Shown here one piece after another: positions 38,139-47,141 of a DNA stretch of 64,000 nt. Numbering within the stretch: position 1 is the stretch's first letter; each line of letters begins with the position of its first letter. The translations under genes were made by a program, and so were the position numbers. This DNA is from 13-2-20CM-66-19 sp963824395 (lineage in GTDB: Bacteria > Pseudomonadota > Gammaproteobacteria > Steroidobacterales > Steroidobacteraceae), in NCBI GenBank assembly GCA_963824395.1, contig CAWGPF010000001.1, positions 1,054,001 through 1,118,000 on the forward strand. The letters run 5' to 3'. The notes below the pieces were generated by a model, which saw only the letters and a program-made list of their open reading frames with translations, searched no databases and was not told where the DNA came from.

Positions 38139-39251
38139 GTGGCGGCCTTCGGGACAGGAGCCAGCAGACCGCTGCAGCGGGGTGGCTCGGGCTTTCGCTT
38201 CACCGTCTACGCCGTGCTGTCGGTCGTGTGCATGTACTTCGACCAGCGCGGCCACTACCTCGAACAGGTCCGCTACGTCCTGCAGGGCGCCGCCTACCCC
38301 ATCCAGCTTGCCGTGAGTTCCCCGCCCGCCGCCTGGCGCTGGCTGAAGGACAGCTTCCAGACCCGCGAGGCACTGCAGGCGGAGAACACCCGGCTGCGCA
38401 ACGCCCAGCGCGATCTGGAACTGCGCGCGATGCGCTACGAGGCGCTCGCGCACGAGAACGGCGAGCTGCGTGGACTGGAGGGGGCGCTACCGCCGGTCGC
38501 CGATCGCTGGCTCGCCGCCGAAATCGTCACCGTGCAGGTGAACGGCCTGCGCCAGCGCCTGCTGCTCAACCGCGGGCAGACCAACGGGGTGTTCAAGGGT
38601 CAGGCGGTCCTCGATGACAAGGGCCTCATCGGCCAGACGGTGCACGTGGGGCCCTGGAGCGCCGAAGTGATCCTCATCACCGACCCCGAGCACGCCGTGC
38701 CGGTGCGCATCGAGCGCACCGGCCTGCGCACCATCGCCGTCGGTGCCGGCGATACGACCTCGATCGCGCTGCCCTATCTGCCGGGCAACGCCGACATCAA
38801 GACCGGCGACCTCCTGGTCACCTCAGGCCTCGGCGGCGTATTCCCGGAAGGTTATCCCGTCGCACGCGTCACGAGCGTTAACCGCGACGCCATCACGCCG
38901 CTGGCTCAGGTGAAGGCTGCCCCGCTTGCGCACCTGGATACCGACAGCGAGGTGATGCTGGTGTGGTTCCGTGCCGACCACCCGGCCGCGCCCGCCGCTC
39001 CAGTGCTCAGCGGCAAGGCGGACGCCTTAGGGGAACTCAAGAGCGGCGACCCCGCCATGCGGCCCCAGGTGGCCAAGCATGCTCCGTTGCCGGCGCCGGC
39101 GCCGGCGCCGGCGCCGGCAACGGCACCGGCGCCCAGCCCCGCGCCTGCGGGCGAGCCGCCCGGCGCCGCGCAGCCCGCACCGCAGCCAGTGCCGAGCAGC
39201 CCCGGCGCGGCTGCACCGAAAGCAGACACCGCACCCGGGCAGCCCCCATGA
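38139..39251 (+). CDS. mreC: Rod-shape protein MreC with Pro-Ala-rich tail
   Basis: MreC (370 aa) is a bitopic scaffold linking MreB to PBP2. An N-terminal membrane helix (FTVYAVLSVVCMYF) is followed by a coiled coil near 70-115 (REALQAENTRLRNAQRDLEL) and the beta domain with NRGQTNGVFKGQAVLDDKGL and TSGLGGVFPEGYPVA. The last 70 residues are a Pro/Ala-rich periplasmic tail, partly encoded by five perfect GCCGGC repeats. The GTG start at 38139 is 23 nt after mreB. The stop overlaps mreD by 4 nt. Confidence 0.95.
   Translation: MAAFGTGASRPLQRGGSGFRFTVYAVLSVVCMYFDQRGHYLEQVRYVLQGAAYPIQLAVSSPPAAWRWLKDSFQTREALQAENTRLRNAQRDLELRAMRYEALAHENGELRGLEGALPPVADRWLAAEIVTVQVNGLRQRLLLNRGQTNGVFKGQAVLDDKGLIGQTVHVGPWSAEVILITDPEHAVPVRIERTGLRTIAVGAGDTTSIALPYLPGNADIKTGDLLVTSGLGGVFPEGYPVARVTSVNRDAITPLAQVKAAPLAHLDTDSEVMLVWFRADHPAAPAAPVLSGKADALGELKSGDPAMRPQVAKHAPLPAPAPAPAPATAPAPSPAPAGEPPGAAQPAPQPVPSSPGAAAPKADTAPGQPP
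39089..39118. repeat. Five perfect tandem copies of GCCGGC inside mreC
   Basis: A 30-bp hexanucleotide microsatellite encodes the PAPAPAPAPA part of the MreC tail. The unit is a multiple of three, so slippage would change tail length without breaking the frame. Confidence 0.9.
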
Positions 39252-39721
39252 GCACCGACTCCCTGGGCCGGCTGCTGCTGAGCGCACTCGTGGCACTGGT
39301 GCTCACGGTGCTGCCGCTGCCCGCATGGGCAGATCTGGTGCGCCCGCAGTTCCTGGTGCTCGCGGTGCTCTACTGGTCGGTCAACGCGCCGCGTACCGGG
39401 GGCATCGCCTTCGGGTTCTTCGCCGGCCTCATGCTCGATATCTTCCAGGGCCCGGTGCTCGGGGAGCACGCCCTGGCGCTCTCGCTCGCCGCCTACATCT
39501 TCGTGCGCGAGCACCAGCGCATACGCTCCAAGCCCCTGTTCCAGCAGGCACTGATCGTGTTCGCGGCCCTGGTGGCCTACGAGGTCGTGCTGTTCGCCAT
39601 CGATGGCTGGACGGGGCACCCGGTGACGAGCCCGCTGCGCTGGATCCACACCGTGACGGGCGCCCTGATCTGGCCGGTGGCGGCGGCTATCCTTGCCTAC
39701 GGCGCGGGCCGGCGCGCGTGA
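39248..39721 (+). CDS. mreD: Rod-shape membrane protein MreD
   Basis: MreD (157 aa) is a small polytopic partner of MreC. Hydrophobic segments cover about 6-28, 33-45, 52-85 and 97-155, with QFLVLAVLYWSVNAPRTGGI and GFFAGLMLDIFQGPVLGEHA as the conserved region. The ATG overlaps the mreC TGA by 4 nt. It precedes mrdA by 44 bp. Confidence 0.95.
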   Translation: MSTDSLGRLLLSALVALVLTVLPLPAWADLVRPQFLVLAVLYWSVNAPRTGGIAFGFFAGLMLDIFQGPVLGEHALALSLAAYIFVREHQRIRSKPLFQQALIVFAALVAYEVVLFAIDGWTGHPVTSPLRWIHTVTGALIWPVAAAILAYGAGRRA

Positions 39722-39765
39722 AGGGCACTATTGGCTGCCGGCTTACTCTGAGCTACTGACAAACC

Positions 39766-41658
39766 ATGCCGGCCGTGCGCATCAAGGACCACTGGCGCGA
39801 GCAGCGCCTCTTCGACCAGCGCTCGCTCGTGTGCGCGGTGCTCATGGCGCTCGCCACCGTGGGCCTGATCGCGCGCCTGTACCTGCTGCAGGTGACGCGG
39901 CACGACCTGTATTCGGACCTGTCGCAGGGCAACCGGGTGCGCACCGAGCCCATCCCGGCGGCGCGCGGCCTGATCCTCGACCGCGCAGGCGAAGTGATCG
40001 CCGGCAACCAGCCGGCCTACCAGCTCGAGCTCGTGCCCGAGGAGGTGCCCGACATCTCCCAGACGCTGCAGAGCCTGGTCGAGATCGGGCTGATCCGTGC
40101 CGAGGACGTCGATGAGCTCGAGCGCACCATCGACTCCAGCCGCAGCTTCGATTCCGTGCCGATCCGGCTGCGCATGTCGGATGAGGACGTGGCGCGCTTC
40201 GCGGTGCGGCGCTTCGAGTTCCCCGGCCTCGACATCAAGACCCGCCAGACGCGCTGGTACCCGAACGGCAATCTCGCGGTGCACGCGCTCGGCTACGTGG
40301 GCGCGATCAGCGAGCAGGACCTCAAGCACATCGACCGCGCCACCTACGCCGGCACCTCCCTCATCGGCAAGCTCGGCGTCGAGAGTGCCTACGAGCAGAA
40401 GCTGCACGGCACCAACGGCTCGCGCGAGGTGCTGGTCAACGCCCAGGGCCGCTCGGTGGATCGCCAGGGCGCCTTCGTCCCCAAGCTGCACACCAAGGCG
40501 CCGGTCGCCGGTGATGATCTGGTGCTCTCGATCGATCTTAAGATCCAGCGCGTGGCCGAGACCGCGCTCGCCGGCCACCGCGGTGCGGTGGTCGCGATCG
40601 ACCCGAACAACGGCGACGTGCTGGCGCTGGTGTCACTGCCGGGCTTCGACCCGACGCTGTTCGGCCGCGGCATCACCGCCGCCGAGTACGGCACCCTGCA
40701 GAATGACATCGACCGGCCCTTGTTCAACCGCGCGCTGCGCGGCACCTACCCGCCAGGCTCCACCATCAAGCCCGGCATCGCGCTCGCCGGCCTCACGTAT
40801 CACGTGGTCGACCCGGCGACGCGCAAGTACTGCGCCGGCTCTTTCCACCTGCCGGGCAGCTCGCGCATGTTCCGCGAGTACCACAACGAGAAGCACGGCT
40901 GGGTGGACCTCGACGACGCCATCGCGCATTCGTGCGACGTCTACTTCTACGGACTCGCCGACGTGCTCGGGGTCGACCGCATCGCCGCCTTTCTCGCCCC
41001 CTTCGGCTTCGGCCGCCCGACCGGCATCGACATCAGCGGCGAGAAGCCCGGGATCCTGCCGTCGCGCGAGTGGAAGGCCAAGGTGTTCACCAAGCCCGCC
41101 GACCAGATGTGGTTCCCCGGCGAGACGGTCAACTTCGGCATCGGCCAGGGGTATCTGTCCGTGACGCCGCTGCAGCTGGCGCACTACGCCAGCATCATCG
41201 CCATGCGCGGCAAGATCTGGAAGCCGCGCTTGGTGGCCGCCTACCGCGACCCGCACACCGGCCAGATCAAGCCCGTCCCCCCGGAAGCCGAGGGCGAGGT
41301 GAAGGGAGTATCGGATGAGGACTGGCAACGCGTGGTGCACGGCATGATCGGCGTCACCCAGCACGGCACCGCGGCGGCGATCGGGCTGCATGCTCCCTAC
41401 ATCTTCGCCGGCAAGACCGGCACCGCGCAGGTGTTCAGCGTCGCCCAGAACGAGAAGTACAACGCCAGCAAGATCAACGAGCGGCTGCGCGATCACTCCT
41501 GGTTCATCGCCTTTGCGCCCGCCGACGAGCCGCGCATCGCGGTCGCGGTGCTGCAGGAGAACGGCGGTGCCGGCGCCAGTGCCGCGGCCCCGATCGCGCG
41601 CAAGGTGCTGGATGCCTACCTGCTCGATGCCGACGGCAAAGTGAAGCCGGCCACATGA
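39766..41658 (+). CDS. mrdA: Penicillin-binding protein 2, elongasome transpeptidase
   Basis: PBP2 (630 aa) cross-links peptidoglycan during elongation. An N-terminal anchor (VLMALATVGLIARLYLLQV) is followed by the pedestal domain with RGLILDRAGEVIAGNQPAYQ and the transpeptidase domain: nucleophile S332 in PPGSTIKP, SCD near residue 390 (AHSCDVYFYGLA) and KTG in FAGKTGTAQVF. The stop overlaps rodA (4 nt), matching the functional PBP2-RodA pair. Confidence 0.97.
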   Translation: MPAVRIKDHWREQRLFDQRSLVCAVLMALATVGLIARLYLLQVTRHDLYSDLSQGNRVRTEPIPAARGLILDRAGEVIAGNQPAYQLELVPEEVPDISQTLQSLVEIGLIRAEDVDELERTIDSSRSFDSVPIRLRMSDEDVARFAVRRFEFPGLDIKTRQTRWYPNGNLAVHALGYVGAISEQDLKHIDRATYAGTSLIGKLGVESAYEQKLHGTNGSREVLVNAQGRSVDRQGAFVPKLHTKAPVAGDDLVLSIDLKIQRVAETALAGHRGAVVAIDPNNGDVLALVSLPGFDPTLFGRGITAAEYGTLQNDIDRPLFNRALRGTYPPGSTIKPGIALAGLTYHVVDPATRKYCAGSFHLPGSSRMFREYHNEKHGWVDLDDAIAHSCDVYFYGLADVLGVDRIAAFLAPFGFGRPTGIDISGEKPGILPSREWKAKVFTKPADQMWFPGETVNFGIGQGYLSVTPLQLAHYASIIAMRGKIWKPRLVAAYRDPHTGQIKPVPPEAEGEVKGVSDEDWQRVVHGMIGVTQHGTAAAIGLHAPYIFAGKTGTAQVFSVAQNEKYNASKINERLRDHSWFIAFAPADEPRIAVAVLQENGGAGASAAAPIARKVLDAYLLDADGKVKPAT

Positions 41659-42794
41659 TGTACGAGGAGGTCGCCACCGGCTCGCGCACGCGGCGCACCC
41701 TGACCGGGGCGGCGCGGGTGCTGTTCGCGCTGAAGATCGACGGGCCGCTCGTCATCGGTCTCGCCCTCATCGCCGCCTACGGCCTGGTGGTGCTCTACAG
41801 CGCCTCCGGCCAGAGCATGCCAACGATCTACCGCACCGCGGCGCGCCTGGCGCTCGGCACCGCCGCGATGCTGCTGCTGGCGCAGATCAATCCCAACTTC
41901 CTGCGCCGCTCGACGCCGTGGCTGTACGTGGCGGGCTGCTTCCTGCTGCTGGTGGTGGCCGCCATCGGCCACATCGGCCTCGGCGCGCAGCGCTGGCTGG
42001 ACCTCGGGCTGATCCGCTTTCAGCCCTCCGAGCTCATGAAGCTCGCCGTGCCGATGATGTGCGCCTGGTACCTGCACGAGCGCCCCCTGCCCCCGAGCTG
42101 GACGTCCCTTGCGGTGCTGGCCGCGCTCATCATGGTGCCGGTGGCGCTGGTGGTGGTGCAGCCGGACCTGGGCACCGCGGCCCTGATCGCCGCCGGCGGC
42201 GCCCTGGTCATCGTGCTCGCGGGCCTGCGCCTGCGTGTCATGGCCGCGATGCTGGTGCTCGGCGCCATCGGCGCCTGGTTCGGCTGGAGCTTCATGCATG
42301 AGTACCAGCGCAAGCGCGTGCTCACCTTCCTCAACCCCCAGACCGACCCGCTCGGTGCCGGCTATCACATCATCCAGTCGCAGATCGCGATCGGTTCGGG
42401 GGGGGTGTTCGGCAAGGGCTGGATGAACGGCAGCCAGGCACAGCTTGAGTTCCTGCCCGAGCGCTCCACCGACTTCATCTTCGCCGTCATCGGCGAAGAG
42501 TTCGGCCTGCTCGGCCTGCTGGTACTCCTTGTTCTCTACGTGTTCGTGGTGGCGCGCGCGGTGTACCTGGCGACGCAGACGCAGGACACCTTCGCGCGCC
42601 TGCTCGCCGGGAGCCTGGCGCTCACCTTCTTCGTCTACGTATTCATCAACGCCGGCATGGTGACGGGCCTGCTGCCCGTGGTGGGCGTGCCGCTGCCCCT
42701 GGTCAGTTACGGGGGCAGTTCGGTCGTGACGCTGCTGGCCGGGTTCGGTATTCTCATGGCGCTGTATTCACGGCGAAAACTCATCGGATCTTAG
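41655..42794 (+). CDS. mrdB: Peptidoglycan glycosyltransferase RodA
   Basis: RodA (379 aa) is a SEDS-family polymerase that works with PBP2. About ten membrane segments are visible. The conserved loops are GAQRWLDLGLIRFQPSELMK and the cytoplasmic/periplasmic segment with YQRKRVLTFLNPQTDPLGAG. IGSGGVFGKGW, FLPERSTDFIFAVIGEEFG and PLVSYGGSS complete the SEDS signature. The start codon overlaps the mrdA stop. The final TAG shares a base with the mltB GTG. Confidence 0.97.
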   Translation: MMYEEVATGSRTRRTLTGAARVLFALKIDGPLVIGLALIAAYGLVVLYSASGQSMPTIYRTAARLALGTAAMLLLAQINPNFLRRSTPWLYVAGCFLLLVVAAIGHIGLGAQRWLDLGLIRFQPSELMKLAVPMMCAWYLHERPLPPSWTSLAVLAALIMVPVALVVVQPDLGTAALIAAGGALVIVLAGLRLRVMAAMLVLGAIGAWFGWSFMHEYQRKRVLTFLNPQTDPLGAGYHIIQSQIAIGSGGVFGKGWMNGSQAQLEFLPERSTDFIFAVIGEEFGLLGLLVLLVLYVFVVARAVYLATQTQDTFARLLAGSLALTFFVYVFINAGMVTGLLPVVGVPLPLVSYGGSSVVTLLAGFGILMALYSRRKLIGS

Positions 42795-43804
42795 TGAAAG
42801 CAACCCGCCTCGCGCTGCTGGCCGCCCTGGTGTGCGTCCCGGCGCTCGCCCAGCCTGCCAGCGCGCCGGCCTTCGACCTCAAGCGCCCCGAGATCGCCGC
42901 CTTCATCAACGAGGTGGCCGCCCGCGACGGCTATAGCAAGAAGGACGTGCGGGCGCTCCTCAAGGCCGCACAGCCGCAGCCCAAGATCATCGAGCTCATG
43001 AACCGGCCGCTGGAGAAGGCCGCGCCCTGGTTCGAGTACCGCGACCATTTCCTTACCCCCGAGCGCATCGATGAGGGCGTGCAGTTCTGGAACGAGCACC
43101 GCGATTCCCTCGAGCGCATCGCCACGCAGTATCAGGTACCCCCGGAGTACATCGTCGCGATCCTCGGGGTGGAGACCAAGTACGGACGCGTGCTCGGCAA
43201 GTTCCGCGTGCTCGATTCCTTGAGCACGCTCGCCTTCGACTATCCCACCCGCCAGGCTTTCTTCAGAAGCGAGCTCGAGCAGTTCCTGATCCTCGCCCGC
43301 GAGAACAAACTCGATCCGCTTACCCTGGTCGGCTCCTATGCCGGCGCCATCGGTGCGCCGCAGTTCATGCCCTCGAGCTACCGGCGCTACGCGGTGGACG
43401 CCGACGGGGACTCCAAGCGCGACCTGTGGGGCGACTGGGACGATGTGATCGCGAGCGTCGCGAACTACCTGCGCGAGAAGGGCTGGACGCCAGGTGCGCC
43501 GGTGCTCACCGAGGCGATGCTGGAGCCCGATCCGTCCTTCCAGATCGACCCGCACAACCTCGAGCTGAACGAGACCGTCGCGAGCCTCGCCAGCCGCGGA
43601 GTGCGCCCCGACATGCCTCTCGCCCCCGAGACCCCGGCGGTACTCATTTCCGCCGAGCAGCGCGACGGCCCGGCCTACCGCGTCGGCTTCCATAACTTCT
43701 ACGTGATCAGCCGCTACAACGCGAGTGCCCGCTACGTCATGGCGGTGCACGATCTTGCGCAGGCCGTCGCGCAGCGCGCCCGCCAGCCGGCCGCAGCCCC
43801 GTGA
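42794..43804 (+). CDS. mltB: Lytic murein transglycosylase B
   Basis: This periplasmic transglycosylase (336 aa) cuts glycan strands. It has a signal peptide (RLALLAALVCVPALAQPA), then the MltB fold: catalytic Glu in ILGVETKYGRVLG, SYAGAIGAPQFMPSSYRRYA and VDADGDSKRDLWGDWDDVIA. No lipobox is present, so this is a soluble or SltB-like form. The GTG start overlaps rodA by one base and the stop overlaps rlpA. Confidence 0.95.
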   Translation: MKATRLALLAALVCVPALAQPASAPAFDLKRPEIAAFINEVAARDGYSKKDVRALLKAAQPQPKIIELMNRPLEKAAPWFEYRDHFLTPERIDEGVQFWNEHRDSLERIATQYQVPPEYIVAILGVETKYGRVLGKFRVLDSLSTLAFDYPTRQAFFRSELEQFLILARENKLDPLTLVGSYAGAIGAPQFMPSSYRRYAVDADGDSKRDLWGDWDDVIASVANYLREKGWTPGAPVLTEAMLEPDPSFQIDPHNLELNETVASLASRGVRPDMPLAPETPAVLISAEQRDGPAYRVGFHNFYVISRYNASARYVMAVHDLAQAVAQRARQPAAAP

Positions 43805-44610
43805 GGACTGTCTGCCTTGCGGCGGCGCTGCTCGCGGCCGGCGCGCTCGCCCTGAGCGGCTGCTCGCTCGGCCCGCGCCGCACCACGCCCGCAGCCCCCG
43901 CGCCCGTCACGCCTGCGCCGCCGGCAAGCCCCGAGGACATTCCCGACGCCGTGCCGCGCCAGGAGCCGCGCAGTGCGCACGGTAACCCGCCCTTCTACGA
44001 CGTCATGGGGCAGCGCTACTTCGTGCTGGCGGCCGCCGATGGCTACCTCGAGCGCGGCGTCGCCTCCTGGTATGGCCCGACGTTCCACGGCGGCAGCACC
44101 TCGAGCGGTGAGCAGTACGACATGTACGGCATGACCGCCGCGCACAAGACGCTGCCGCTGCCGAGCTACGTGCGCGTCACCAATCTGAAGAACGGCCGGA
44201 GCATCGTCGTACGGGTGAACGACCGCGGCCCGTTCGTCGCCAACCGCCTGATCGACCTGTCCTACACGGCCGCCACCAAGCTCGACATGCTGCGCGAGGG
44301 CACAACGCTGGTGGAGGTGCGCGCGCTGACACCCGGCGTCCCCGATGAGCTCACGCGCTCGGCACAGCTGCCACCCCCGACGCTCTACGTGCAGGCCGGC
44401 GCCTTCGCCGATCAGCAGAATGCCGAGCGCCTGAACGAGCGGCTGCATGCCGCGGGACTTCCGAGCGCCTTCGTGCTCTCCCCGTTGGAGGGCAAGTCGC
44501 ACCTCTACCGCGTGCGCTTAGGGCCCGTGGCGAGCGTCGCGGACTTTGACCAGCTGGCGGCACGCCTCACGGCTCTGGGCATCCGCGACGCCCGGCTCGC
44601 GAGTGACTGA
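43801..44610 (+). CDS. rlpA: Septal-ring lytic transglycosylase RlpA lipoprotein
   Basis: RlpA (269 aa) has a lipoprotein signal (LLAAGALALSGC), a Pro/Ala linker and the double-psi beta-barrel (GVASWYGPTFHGGSTSSGEQ, TAAHKTLPLPSYVRVTNL, VNDRGPF with the catalytic Asp). A C-terminal SPOR domain (LYVQAGAFADQQNAERLNER) targets naked glycan at division sites. GTG start overlaps the mltB TGA. The domain layout suggests an active enzyme as in Pseudomonas. Confidence 0.95.
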   Translation: MRTVCLAAALLAAGALALSGCSLGPRRTTPAAPAPVTPAPPASPEDIPDAVPRQEPRSAHGNPPFYDVMGQRYFVLAAADGYLERGVASWYGPTFHGGSTSSGEQYDMYGMTAAHKTLPLPSYVRVTNLKNGRSIVVRVNDRGPFVANRLIDLSYTAATKLDMLREGTTLVEVRALTPGVPDELTRSAQLPPPTLYVQAGAFADQQNAERLNERLHAAGLPSAFVLSPLEGKSHLYRVRLGPVASVADFDQLAARLTALGIRDARLASD

Positions 44611-44675
44611 AGCGGCGACCTGCCTCGGCTAAGATAGACAGTTTGATCACCGACCATTTAAGGAAACCCGCACCC

Positions 44676-45890
44676 GTGCTTCGTTCATGCCTCAGCGCGC
44701 TTCTTGCACTCCTGTCCACGGCCGCCCTGGCGGCCGCGCCCGCCGCGCCGGTTCCCGCCGCCGCTGCACCCGCCGCCGCGGCCGCTCCCAACGCTGCCGC
44801 CACCAGCACCGCGGCCCCCATCCCGCCGCCTCCGGGCGTCGATGCGCACGCCTATATCCTCATGGACTTTCAAAGCGGCCGGGTGCTGGCGCAGTCGCAT
44901 ATGGACGACCGCGCCGAGCCTGCGAGCCTCACCAAGCTCATGACCGCGTATGTGGTGTTCCGGGCGCTCGAGGAGAACCGCCTGAAGCTCACCGACATGA
45001 TCACCATCAGCGAGCATGCCTGGCGCGCGGAAGGCTCGCGCACCTTCGTGCAGGTCGGCACGCAGATCCCCGCCGACATCCTCATCAAGGGCATGATCGT
45101 GCAGTCCGGGAATGACGCCACCATCGCCCTCGCCGAGCGCGTCGGCGGCACCGAGGCAGCCTTCGCGCAGATGATGAACGAGTACGCGCACCGCCTCGGC
45201 ATGACGAACAGCAACTTTGAAAACAGCGACGGGCTGCCGTCCGCCAACCACTACAGCAGCGCCCGCGACATCGCGATTCTGGCCGCGGCTCTCATCCGCG
45301 AGTTCCCCCAGTATTACTCGCTCTTTAGCCTCAAGCAGTTCATGTGGAACAACATCCGCCAGGACAACCGCAACGGCCTGCTCAGCAAGGATCCTACCGT
45401 CGATGGGCTCAAGACCGGCCACACCGACAGCGCCGGCTTCTGCCTCGCCACCTCGGCCAATCGCAACGGCATGCGCCTGATCTCCGTCGTCATGGGCGCG
45501 CCGAGCATCAAGGCGCGCGAGGACGCCAGCGCCGCGCTCCTTAATTACGGCTACACCTTCTTTGAGACCGTGCGGGTCAAGGCGGCCAGGGAAACCATCC
45601 TCAAGCCGCGGGTCTACAAGTCGGCCACGGAGTTCGCCGACCTTGGACTTCCCGTGGCGCTCTACGCCACGGTGGGCCGCGGCCAGGGCGCCGCGCTCAG
45701 GACCGCGACCCATCTCAACACCGAGCCGCTGATCGCCCCGCTCGCCGCCGGCAAGCCCGTGGGCGAGTTCACCGTCGCCGATGCCACCGGAGCGGTGATC
45801 GCGCGCGCCCCGCTCGTGCCGCTCACCGAGGTGCCGCTCGGGGGGCTGTGGGCGCGTATGACCGACAGCATCGCTCTGTGGTTCCACTGA
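44676..45890 (+). CDS. dacA: D-alanyl-D-alanine carboxypeptidase (PBP5/6 family)
   Basis: This enzyme (404 aa) trims the terminal D-Ala of wall pentapeptides. A signal peptide and an unusual Ala/Pro linker (about 30 residues) precede the peptidase: S84-LT-K87, S144-G-N146 and K246-TGHT. A C-terminal beta domain and an amphipathic helix (GGLWARMTDSIALWFH) anchor it to the inner membrane. Two starts are possible. GTG at 44676 has AAGGA upstream and opens the signal peptide directly. TTG at 44643 lies 7 nt after a TAAGAT box but has no ribosome site. Confidence 0.94.
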   Translation: MLRSCLSALLALLSTAALAAAPAAPVPAAAAPAAAAAPNAAATSTAAPIPPPPGVDAHAYILMDFQSGRVLAQSHMDDRAEPASLTKLMTAYVVFRALEENRLKLTDMITISEHAWRAEGSRTFVQVGTQIPADILIKGMIVQSGNDATIALAERVGGTEAAFAQMMNEYAHRLGMTNSNFENSDGLPSANHYSSARDIAILAAALIREFPQYYSLFSLKQFMWNNIRQDNRNGLLSKDPTVDGLKTGHTDSAGFCLATSANRNGMRLISVVMGAPSIKAREDASAALLNYGYTFFETVRVKAARETILKPRVYKSATEFADLGLPVALYATVGRGQGAALRTATHLNTEPLIAPLAAGKPVGEFTVADATGAVIARAPLVPLTEVPLGGLWARMTDSIALWFH

Positions 45891-45917
45891 CCGTGCCGGC
45901 ACCTTGAGGGACGGGCC

Positions 45918-46790
45918 ATGGGCGAGCCGCTGCCGATCTGCTACCTGAACGGGGAGTACCTGCCGCTGAAGGAGGCGCGCGTCTCGCCCCTCGACCGCGC
46001 CTTCCTGTACGCGGATGCGGTCTACGAGGTAATGCCCGTCTACGGCGGACGCGCGTTCCGCTTCGATGCGCACCTGGCGCGCCTGGCGCACAGCCTGGGT
46101 GGCATCGGCATGGCAGATCCACACACTCGCGAGCAGTGGCGCGGCATCTTCGCCACGCTGATCGAGAAGAACGGCGGTGGCGATCAGTACCTGTACTGGC
46201 AGGTGACGCGTGGCGCGGAGTACGGACGCAACCACGCGCCGCTCCCCAACATCCCGCGCACCGTGTTCGCCTTCGCCGCCCCGCTGCCGGTGAACTCACC
46301 CGAAGTGCTCGAGGCGGGCGTCGCCTGCATCACCGCCGCCGATACGCGCTGGGCGCGCTGCGACATCAAGTCGACCGCGCTGCTCGCCAACGTGCTGCTG
46401 CGGCAGCTGGCCGCCGACAGTGGCGCCAGCGAGACCATTCTGCTGCGCGAAGGAGAGCTCACCGAGGCCTCCGCTTCCTCCGTGCACGTGGTGCAAGCGG
46501 GCGCGGTGCTGGTGCCGCCGAACTCGCAGCACATCCTGCCCGGCACCACGCGCGCGGCGGTGGAGGAACTCGCCGCACGCGCCGGCATCCCGTGCCGCGT
46601 CACGGCGGTGAGCGAGGCGCAGCTGCGGGCCGCTGATGAGATCTGGCTCAGCGCGGCCACGCGCGAGCTGCAGCCGGTGACTCGCCTCGACGGCCACGCG
46701 GTCGGCGGCGGCCGCCCCGGACCCCTGTGGACCCGCATGTACGCGCAGCTGCAGCGCTACAAGGCGCAGCTCGCCGGCACCCCCTGGTGA
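45918..46790 (+). CDS. dat: D-amino-acid transaminase (class IV)
   Basis: A 290-aa PLP enzyme of fold type IV. K151 in CDIKSTALLANVL binds PLP, and RVSPLDRAFLYADAVYEVMP and LREGELTEASASSVHVV are typical of D-amino-acid transaminases that interconvert D-Ala and D-Glu for the cell wall. A branched-chain specificity is less likely given the D-specific family pattern. GAGGGA precedes the ATG. It links dacA and ybeD and may recycle the D-Ala released by carboxypeptidases. Confidence 0.9.
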   Translation: MGEPLPICYLNGEYLPLKEARVSPLDRAFLYADAVYEVMPVYGGRAFRFDAHLARLAHSLGGIGMADPHTREQWRGIFATLIEKNGGGDQYLYWQVTRGAEYGRNHAPLPNIPRTVFAFAAPLPVNSPEVLEAGVACITAADTRWARCDIKSTALLANVLLRQLAADSGASETILLREGELTEASASSVHVVQAGAVLVPPNSQHILPGTTRAAVEELAARAGIPCRVTAVSEAQLRAADEIWLSAATRELQPVTRLDGHAVGGGRPGPLWTRMYAQLQRYKAQLAGTPW

Positions 46791-47050
46791 GCGAGCCGCG
46801 CGGCTTAACCTTCCCCACCGACTACCCGGTGAAGATCCTCGGGCGTCCCGGGGGTGATCTGCGCGAGCGCGTGCACGCGATCGTCTTGCGCCACGCGCCC
46901 GGACACGATCCGGCGCGTCTCAGCGAGCGCCTGAGCGCCAACGGCAACTACCTTGCCATCTCCTACCTGCTCACCGCGCACAGCCGCGAGCAGATCGAGG
47001 CGCTGGTGGCGGAGCTGAAGGCCTGCGACGGGGTGTTGATGCTCCTCTAG
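46787..47050 (+). CDS. ybeD: DUF493/YbeD-family protein
   Basis: An 87-aa ferredoxin-fold protein of the YbeD family: TFPTDYPVKILGRPGGDLRE, RLSANGNYLAISYLLTAHSR and a C-terminal helix. Short proteins of this family lie between dacA and lipB in many gammaproteobacteria and are suspected regulators of lipoate metabolism or allosteric sensors. Evidence for function is thin. GTG start overlapping the dat TGA. Here the lip genes do not follow; the sulfate module begins instead. Confidence 0.9.
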   Translation: MSEPRGLTFPTDYPVKILGRPGGDLRERVHAIVLRHAPGHDPARLSERLSANGNYLAISYLLTAHSREQIEALVAELKACDGVLMLL

Positions 47051-47064
47051 GGGGAGCAACGCCG

Positions 47065-47084
47065 CTGTAACCGGTTTGTTACCG
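47065..47084 (+). promoter_or_regulatory. Direct-repeat site upstream of cysA (candidate response-regulator box)
   Basis: CTGTAACCG (47065-47073) and TTGTTACCG (47076-47084) match at 7 of 9 positions and start 11 bp apart, one helical turn. PhoB/OmpR-type dimers bind such tandem half-sites. The identical 9-mer CTGTAACCG followed 11 bp later by GCGTAACCG occurs before sbp (54460-54441). The adjacent response regulator (52685-53356) is the obvious candidate binder. The site lies 20 bp upstream of a possible -35. Confidence 0.65.
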
Positions 47085-47096
47085 CACCGGCAGTGA

Positions 47097-47116
47097 CTCA
47101 GGCACTGACGCCTGAG
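47097..47116. repeat. Inverted repeat CTCAGGC-N6-GCCTGAG upstream of cysA
   Basis: A perfect 7-bp stem with loop ACTGAC lies between the direct repeats and the cysA start. The possible -35 CTGACG (47105-47110) is inside it. No T-run follows, so a terminator of ybeD is doubtful. It may be a second operator. Confidence 0.5.
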
Positions 47117-47134
47117 GCCAAGGCCCGGTAGCAT
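47105..47134 (+). promoter_or_regulatory. Candidate promoter of the cysA operon
   Basis: CTGACG (47105-47110), 18 bp spacer and TAGCAT (47129-47134). The -10 ends 7 nt before the cysA ATG and no ribosome site is visible, so the transcript would be nearly leaderless. A weak -35 fits an activator-dependent promoter. Confidence 0.45.
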
Positions 47135-47141
47135 CGCGCGC

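Noticed and set aside
39089..39118. CRISPR-like or other array of repeats
   Set aside because: The units are contiguous hexamers inside the mreC coding frame, without spacers. No CRISPR array is present in the window.
45893..45902. Palindrome GTGCCGGCAC after dacA as regulatory site
   Set aside because: It is short and purely G/C-rich apart from its ends, and such palindromes are frequent by chance in this DNA. No partner site was seen.
44685..46235. 516-aa minus-strand frame opposite dacA and dat
   Set aside because: Both plus-strand genes have intact catalytic motifs. The opposite frame has typical shadow composition.
47097..47116. Rho-independent terminator for ybeD
   Set aside because: The stem is good but no T-run follows on the plus strand. 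A role as operator or part of the cysA promoter is as likely.
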